Of a stretch of 64,000 nucleotides of DNA, positions 62,596 to 64,000 are shown piece by piece. The position numbers and the translations under genes were made by a program. Numbering within the stretch: position 1 is the stretch's first letter; each line of letters begins with the position of its first letter. This stretch comes from CAVOOW01 sp963697675 (GTDB lineage Bacteria; Actinomycetota; Actinomycetes; JACCUZ01): positions 483,519 to 547,518 of the forward strand of contig CAVOOW010000001.1 in NCBI GenBank assembly GCA_963697675.1, in the 5' to 3' direction. Under the pieces are notes generated by a model, which saw only the letters and a list, made by a program, of their open reading frames with translations, was not told where the DNA came from and did not search any database.

Positions 62596-63996
62596 ATGTC
62601 ACCGTCCCCGACTGGGCGCCGAACCGTTGCGTGCCGGCTCATCGCAGGTGTCGTCGTCACCGCGACCGCGTTCCTTCCGACGGCTGCGCTGGCCGCCGAT
62701 CAGTCACCTGATGTCCGCACGATCGACGGCGCCCTCGCCGACGGGGCCACGTACCGCATCGAAGTTCCGCAGCACTGGCACGGCACCGTCGCGCTCTATA
62801 GCCACGGGCTGCGTTTCCCTGGAGAGGACAACCCCGCGGAGACCTCGCCCAGCGACGGCAGCCGCCGGACCCTGCTCGACGAGGGCGTCGCCCTCGCCGG
62901 CTCGTCGTACGCACGCACTGGATTTGCGTTGCCCGAATCGATCGACGACCAGCTCGCCACACTCGCGGCGTTCCGCGACCAGGTCGGCACCCCGACGCGC
63001 ACGATCGCGTGGGGCGAGTCGCTGGGCGGCATGATCTCGCTGGCGCTTGCCGAGCGGCGCCCGGACCGCATCGACGCGGCGCTGCCGATCTGCGGTCTCC
63101 TCGCCGGCAGCGTGGCGCTGTGGAACTCCTACCTGGACGCGGCCTACGTGATGACCACGCTGCTCGCGCCGCAACACGGCCCGAAGCTGACCGACATCGA
63201 CGACCCGATCGCCAATATCGGTGCCGCGCAGTCGATGGTCTCGGCGGCGGCGAAGACGCCGGCGGGGCGTGCGCGGCTGTCCCTCGCCGCCGCGGTGGCC
63301 CAGGTCGCGGGACGCATCGACCCGTCCGTCCCGTCGCCCGAGACCGGCAACGACGTCGAGTCGCGGACCGAGGCGCGCATCGCCTGGCTCGGCGACGCCT
63401 TCTCGCTGCTGGCCTTCGGTGAGCGCGGGGAGATGGAGTCGCGGGCGGGGGGCAATCCCTCGTGGAACACCGGCGTCGACTACACAAAGCTGCTTCGCCT
63501 CTCGCAGCAGACTGCCGACGTGCGGGCGAACTACCGGGCCGCCGGCCTCGACGTCCGAGACGACCTGGCATGGCTACGGCGCGCGCCGCGGGTCAGCGCC
63601 GACCCGGGCGCAGTCTCGTTCCTGCGGTCCAACGTGACCTTCAGCGGACGCATCGACGTGCCCGTGCTGACGATGCACAACGTCGACGACGGCCTCGTAC
63701 CGACCTCGCACGAGCAGGCCTACCGCGCGCTCGCCCGCCGCGCCGGCAGCTCATCGGAGCTCCGGCAGCTGTTCGTCAACCGGGCCGGTCACTGCACGAT
63801 GACGGCGGCCGAGCAGCTGACCGGCTTTCATGCACTGACCCACCGGCTGGATACGGGACGGTGGCCGTCACTGACCGCCTCGCGTCTCAACGCCGAGGCT
63901 GAGGCCCTCGGGCCGGACCTGAACACCGGCGGCGGTGCGCCCGTCGCGCCAGCCTTCAGCTGGCACGACCCGCTGCCCTTCCCCCGCCGCGCCTGA
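62596..63996 (+). CDS. Secreted alpha/beta hydrolase
   Basis: 466 aa from ATG 62596 (AAGGAG seven bases before). Signal peptide ends at AALAA (about 34). Alpha/beta-hydrolase fold with nucleophile Ser142 in GESLGGM, Asp region VLTMHNVDDGLVPTSHEQAY, and His in NRAGHCTMTAAEQL. Related to secreted actinobacterial esterases/peptidases of unknown substrate. Stop at 63994-63996, four bases from the window end. Confidence 0.82.
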   Translation: MSPSPTGRRTVACRLIAGVVVTATAFLPTAALAADQSPDVRTIDGALADGATYRIEVPQHWHGTVALYSHGLRFPGEDNPAETSPSDGSRRTLLDEGVALAGSSYARTGFALPESIDDQLATLAAFRDQVGTPTRTIAWGESLGGMISLALAERRPDRIDAALPICGLLAGSVALWNSYLDAAYVMTTLLAPQHGPKLTDIDDPIANIGAAQSMVSAAAKTPAGRARLSLAAAVAQVAGRIDPSVPSPETGNDVESRTEARIAWLGDAFSLLAFGERGEMESRAGGNPSWNTGVDYTKLLRLSQQTADVRANYRAAGLDVRDDLAWLRRAPRVSADPGAVSFLRSNVTFSGRIDVPVLTMHNVDDGLVPTSHEQAYRALARRAGSSSELRQLFVNRAGHCTMTAAEQLTGFHALTHRLDTGRWPSLTASRLNAEAEALGPDLNTGGGAPVAPAFSWHDPLPFPRRA

Positions 63997-64000
63997 CGAC

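Overview
The window is high-GC DNA, densely packed with genes on both strands, from an actinobacterium. The evidence is a FasR-type PucR regulator in front of fabD-fabH-acpP-fabF-accD, a homodimeric pyruvate dehydrogenase E1 (aceE), AhpE, DUF3052, DUF3145 and DUF1918 proteins, an F420-dependent oxidoreductase, a DUF222-HNH protein, and the Nif3 / zinc-ribbon / RNase HI-phosphatase trio known from mycobacteria. Genus cannot be read from the sequence; the FAS-II layout with fabH is more like Streptomyces and Frankia relatives than Mycobacterium.

Layout. 1-3.7 kb: an ECF sigma / anti-sigma pair (SigL/RslA type, with a matching promoter in front), a membrane diguanylate cyclase and a GH1 beta-glucosidase. 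4.0-6.3 kb: a small decayed integrative element lodged at the 3' end of the RNase P RNA gene (rnpB, 6252-6648, minus), bounded by two 34-bp copies of the rnpB end and carrying the C-terminus of a tyrosine recombinase that has lost its catalytic tyrosine. 6.7-16.3 kb: an RNB ribonuclease, an ArsB-type permease, a DUF222-HNH protein with 87-bp repeats upstream, an F420 enzyme, and the Nif3/zinc-ribbon/RNase H operon. 16.5-20.6 kb: a large secreted CotH/lamin-tail/fibronectin protein and an anchored GH26-like glycosidase.

20.8-34 kb: a nitrate-respiration block, with narK, a hemerythrin-methyltransferase fusion, narGHJI and a cupin. It is followed by a minus-strand doxX-folE-FAD reductase operon facing a SufR-like cysteine-containing regulator across a 30-bp dyad operator. 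34-40 kb: small secreted or membrane proteins, a second ECF sigma gene, a GGDEF-EAL protein, and a small winged-helix-like gene next to tRNA-Val(UAC). That gene is a paralogue of one inside the rnpB element.

40-55 kb: the conserved core ahpE, DUF3052, YjbQ, DUF1918, aceE, pirin, PHP protein, fasR, fabD, fabH, acpP, fabF, accD, DUF3145. 55-64 kb: hypothetical proteins, a STAS protein, a TrmH-type methyltransferase, an EAL protein, a divergent NarL-type two-component system and a secreted alpha/beta hydrolase.

Caution for all users: at least eleven conserved genes (arsB-like, RNase H/phosphatase twice, hemerythrin fusion, narJ, ahpE, MPI-like, yjbQ, DUF1918, aceE, pirin, accD) are each interrupted by a frameshift. 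Every one is in the sense of one extra base, and each gene regains its normal family length when one base is dropped. This looks like insertion-type consensus error rather than gene decay. A 93-bp nested palindrome occurs twice in opposite orientation at gene ends (45998-46090 and 62366-62457).
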